Assembly: GCA_903882725.1 (NCBI GenBank)
Contig: CAIRYF010000055.1
Location: 1-9,067, forward strand
From: an uncultured Simplicispira sp.
GTDB lineage: Bacteria; Pseudomonadota; Gammaproteobacteria; Burkholderiales; Burkholderiaceae_C
Length of the DNA: 9,067 nucleotides
Reading direction: 5' to 3'
Numbering within the stretch: position 1 is the first letter of the stretch; each line of letters begins with the position of its first letter. The notes under the pieces are model-generated. The model saw only the letters and a program-made list of their open reading frames with translations, was not told the origin of the DNA and ran no database searches. The translations under genes were made by a program, and so were the position numbers. Shown here piece after piece: positions 7,486-9,067 of the stretch.

Positions 7486-9067
7486 CCACCATCAAGAAAG
7501 ATTTGTCCATGCCTATGCCCACTGACCCCCTCAGCGTCCAAGACACCTTGGACATCCTGCGCACTTGGAGCGAGGCGGGCTGGCTGCGCCGTCTTGACAG
7601 CGCTTTAGCCGCCTTTGTGGCCGAGCTGGACCCGCACGCCACCCCCGCCGTGCTGCTGGCTACGGCCTTGCTGGCGCACATGGAAGGGCGCGGCCACAGC
7701 TGTCTGCCATTGGCACCGCTGCTGGCCCAGCCCAGCGCAGTGCTGGGCTGGCCAGCGAAGGCGCTGGCAGAGCTGGATGCACTGTTGTCGCGCATCCCCA
7801 ATGCACTGGCCGACTGGCGCACTGCGCTGCAAGCCAGCGGCGTGGTCGATAGCACCGAAGGAGACGCGCCCGCCGACCAGCCGCTGGTGCTGCGCGGCAG
7901 TGCCGAAGCGCCCCGGCTGTACCTGCGCCGCTATTGGGGCTACGAATGCGCGGTAGCGCAGCAAATTTTGGCGCGCACCGCTGCGCCGGTGGCGGTCGAT
8001 GCCAGCAAGGTGCGCTTGTGGCTAGACCGGCTGTTTGATGCGGATGCCGCCTCCGCTTCCGCCACGGCCGCCCCCGACCCCGACTGGCAAAAGCTCGCCT
8101 GTGCGCTGGCCCTGCGCGGGCGCTTTTCGGTCATTACCGGCGGCCCCGGCACTGGCAAAACCTACACCGCCGCGCGCCTGCTGGCGCTGCTGTTTGCCGT
8201 CGATGCCCAACCCGAGCGCCTGCGCATTGCGCTGGCCGCACCGACCGGCAAAGCGGCAGCGCGGCTCAAGCAATCCATCGACACCGCGCTGGCCGAACTG
8301 CGCCAGCGCGTTGGCAGCGACCTTGATTTGGACGCGCTGACCCAGCGCATGGGCGCGGCGCGCACGCTGCACTCGCTGCTGGGTGCGCGCCCGGACACGC
8401 GCCAGTTTCGCTACCACGCAGGCCAGCCGCTGGATATTGACGTGCTCATCGTTGATGAAGCCTCGATGGTGCATTTGGAAATGATGGCCGCGCTGCTGGC
8501 CGCCCTGCCAGCCACGGCGCGGGTGGTGCTGCTGGGCGATAAAGACCAGCTGGCCTCGGTCGAAGCGGGCGCAGTGTTGGGCGATTTGTGCCGCGACGCC
8601 CAAGCTGGCCGCTACAGCGCCAGCACGGCCAATTACGCGCTGGCCGCCACGGGCGAAACCATTGCGGCCAACTATGTCGAGCGCACCGGCACCACGCCTG
8701 TGCCAGCGCTGGCACAGCAGACAGTGATGCTGCGCCAAAGCCATCGTTTTGGCGGCCCGATTGGTGCGTTGGCACTGGCCGTCAACCGCGGCGATGCGCC
8801 CGCTGCACAGCAGCGGCTGGCGCAAGACAGCCAAGGCGTGCTGGCCAGCTACGAAGGCGTCAACCCGGTCGCCGCCGTGCGGCTGGCGCTGCAAGGGCGT
8901 GCGGGCGCTGTCGGTGGTTACAGCGCTTACCTTGACTGCATCGACCAGCGCTCCGGTGCCGGTGACGCAGCGGCGCACACGGTTTGGGTACACCACGTAC
9001 TCAAAGCCTTTGACCGCTTTCGCCTGCTGTGCGCGGTGCGCGAAGGTGAATGGGGTGCTGTGGGCCT
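7482..9067 (+). CDS. recD: RecBCD subunit RecD (5'-3' helicase), 3' end outside window
   Basis: RecD is the SF1B helicase of RecBCD. It moves 5'-3' on the opposite strand to RecB and keeps the nuclease active before Chi. The frame is open from ATG 7482 to the window edge, giving 528 complete codons; E. coli RecD has about 608, so the C-terminal end is missing. Residues 1 to about 185 form the N-terminal domain expected to pack on RecC. An Ala/Ser/Thr-rich linker (about 187-200) leads into the motor: Walker A GGPGTGKT 220-227, APTGKAAAR 253-261, Walker B VDEAS 324-328, GDKDQL 352-357, and LRQSHRF 417-423 with the motif IV arginine. The late motifs (V, VI) lie beyond the edge. The start overlaps the recB stop in ATGA behind GAGGAG. 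Alternative starts at codons 10 and 12 would shorten the protein only slightly. Identity as RecD, and not stand-alone RecD2, follows from position and the recCB context. Confidence 0.96.
   Translation, partial: MTTIKKDLSMPMPTDPLSVQDTLDILRTWSEAGWLRRLDSALAAFVAELDPHATPAVLLATALLAHMEGRGHSCLPLAPLLAQPSAVLGWPAKALAELDALLSRIPNALADWRTALQASGVVDSTEGDAPADQPLVLRGSAEAPRLYLRRYWGYECAVAQQILARTAAPVAVDASKVRLWLDRLFDADAASASATAAPDPDWQKLACALALRGRFSVITGGPGTGKTYTAARLLALLFAVDAQPERLRIALAAPTGKAAARLKQSIDTALAELRQRVGSDLDLDALTQRMGAARTLHSLLGARPDTRQFRYHAGQPLDIDVLIVDEASMVHLEMMAALLAALPATARVVLLGDKDQLASVEAGAVLGDLCRDAQAGRYSASTANYALAATGETIAANYVERTGTTPVPALAQQTVMLRQSHRFGGPIGALALAVNRGDAPAAQQRLAQDSQGVLASYEGVNPVAAVRLALQGRAGAVGGYSAYLDCIDQRSGAGDAAAHTVWVHHVLKAFDRFRLLCAVREGEWGAVG

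Noticed and set aside
7615..7956. Plus-strand open frame in another phase within the recD N-terminal region
   Set aside because: Cys/Trp/Arg-rich product typical of an out-of-frame GC-rich gene; the recD frame is continuous through it.
8022..8996. Minus-strand open frame (about 324 codons) opposite recD
   Set aside because: It overlaps the Walker A, Walker B and later motifs of RecD on the other strand, and its own translation is low in complexity.

Overview
The window holds one initiator tRNA gene followed by the genes of a RecBCD recombinase/exonuclease, all on the + strand: tRNA-fMet, a rho-independent terminator, recC, recB, and the 5' part of recD, which runs off the right edge. Base composition is GC-rich (roughly 60-65% by eye) except for the AT-rich first ~160 bases. 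The wording of the proteins (RecB N-terminus with ASAGTGKT, TFTRAAT, DEFQDT; RecD with GGPGTGKT) and the uninterrupted order recC-recB-recD suggest a betaproteobacterium of the order Burkholderiales, probably Comamonadaceae. This taxonomic call rests on recalled family resemblance, not on a search.

Layout: bases 1-46 carry a plausible tRNA promoter; 47-123 is the initiator tRNA with encoded CCA; 128-160 is a strong terminator; 161-280 is the recC leader with an imperfect palindrome. recC is best started at GTG 281 and ends at 3778. recB (3775-7485) and recD (7482-end) each begin with an ATG that overlaps the previous stop in an ATGA, behind a good Shine-Dalgarno, so the three subunits look translationally coupled. 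The ptrA gene that splits recC from recB in Escherichia coli is absent.

Together the products form the heterotrimer that loads on double-strand ends. RecB is the 3'-5' helicase plus the single nuclease site, RecD is the 5'-3' helicase, and RecC is the inactive-helicase scaffold that scans the 3' strand for Chi and triggers the switch to RecA loading. Every catalytic motif expected in RecB, and those of RecD up to the truncation, are present, so the system looks intact.

This is a housekeeping locus. I found no CRISPR array, insertion sequence, phage gene or unknown system. The points worth a second look are two substitutions in the RecC Chi-reading pocket, the start of recC, the palindrome in its leader, and three E. 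coli-type Chi octamers, all on the coding strand.
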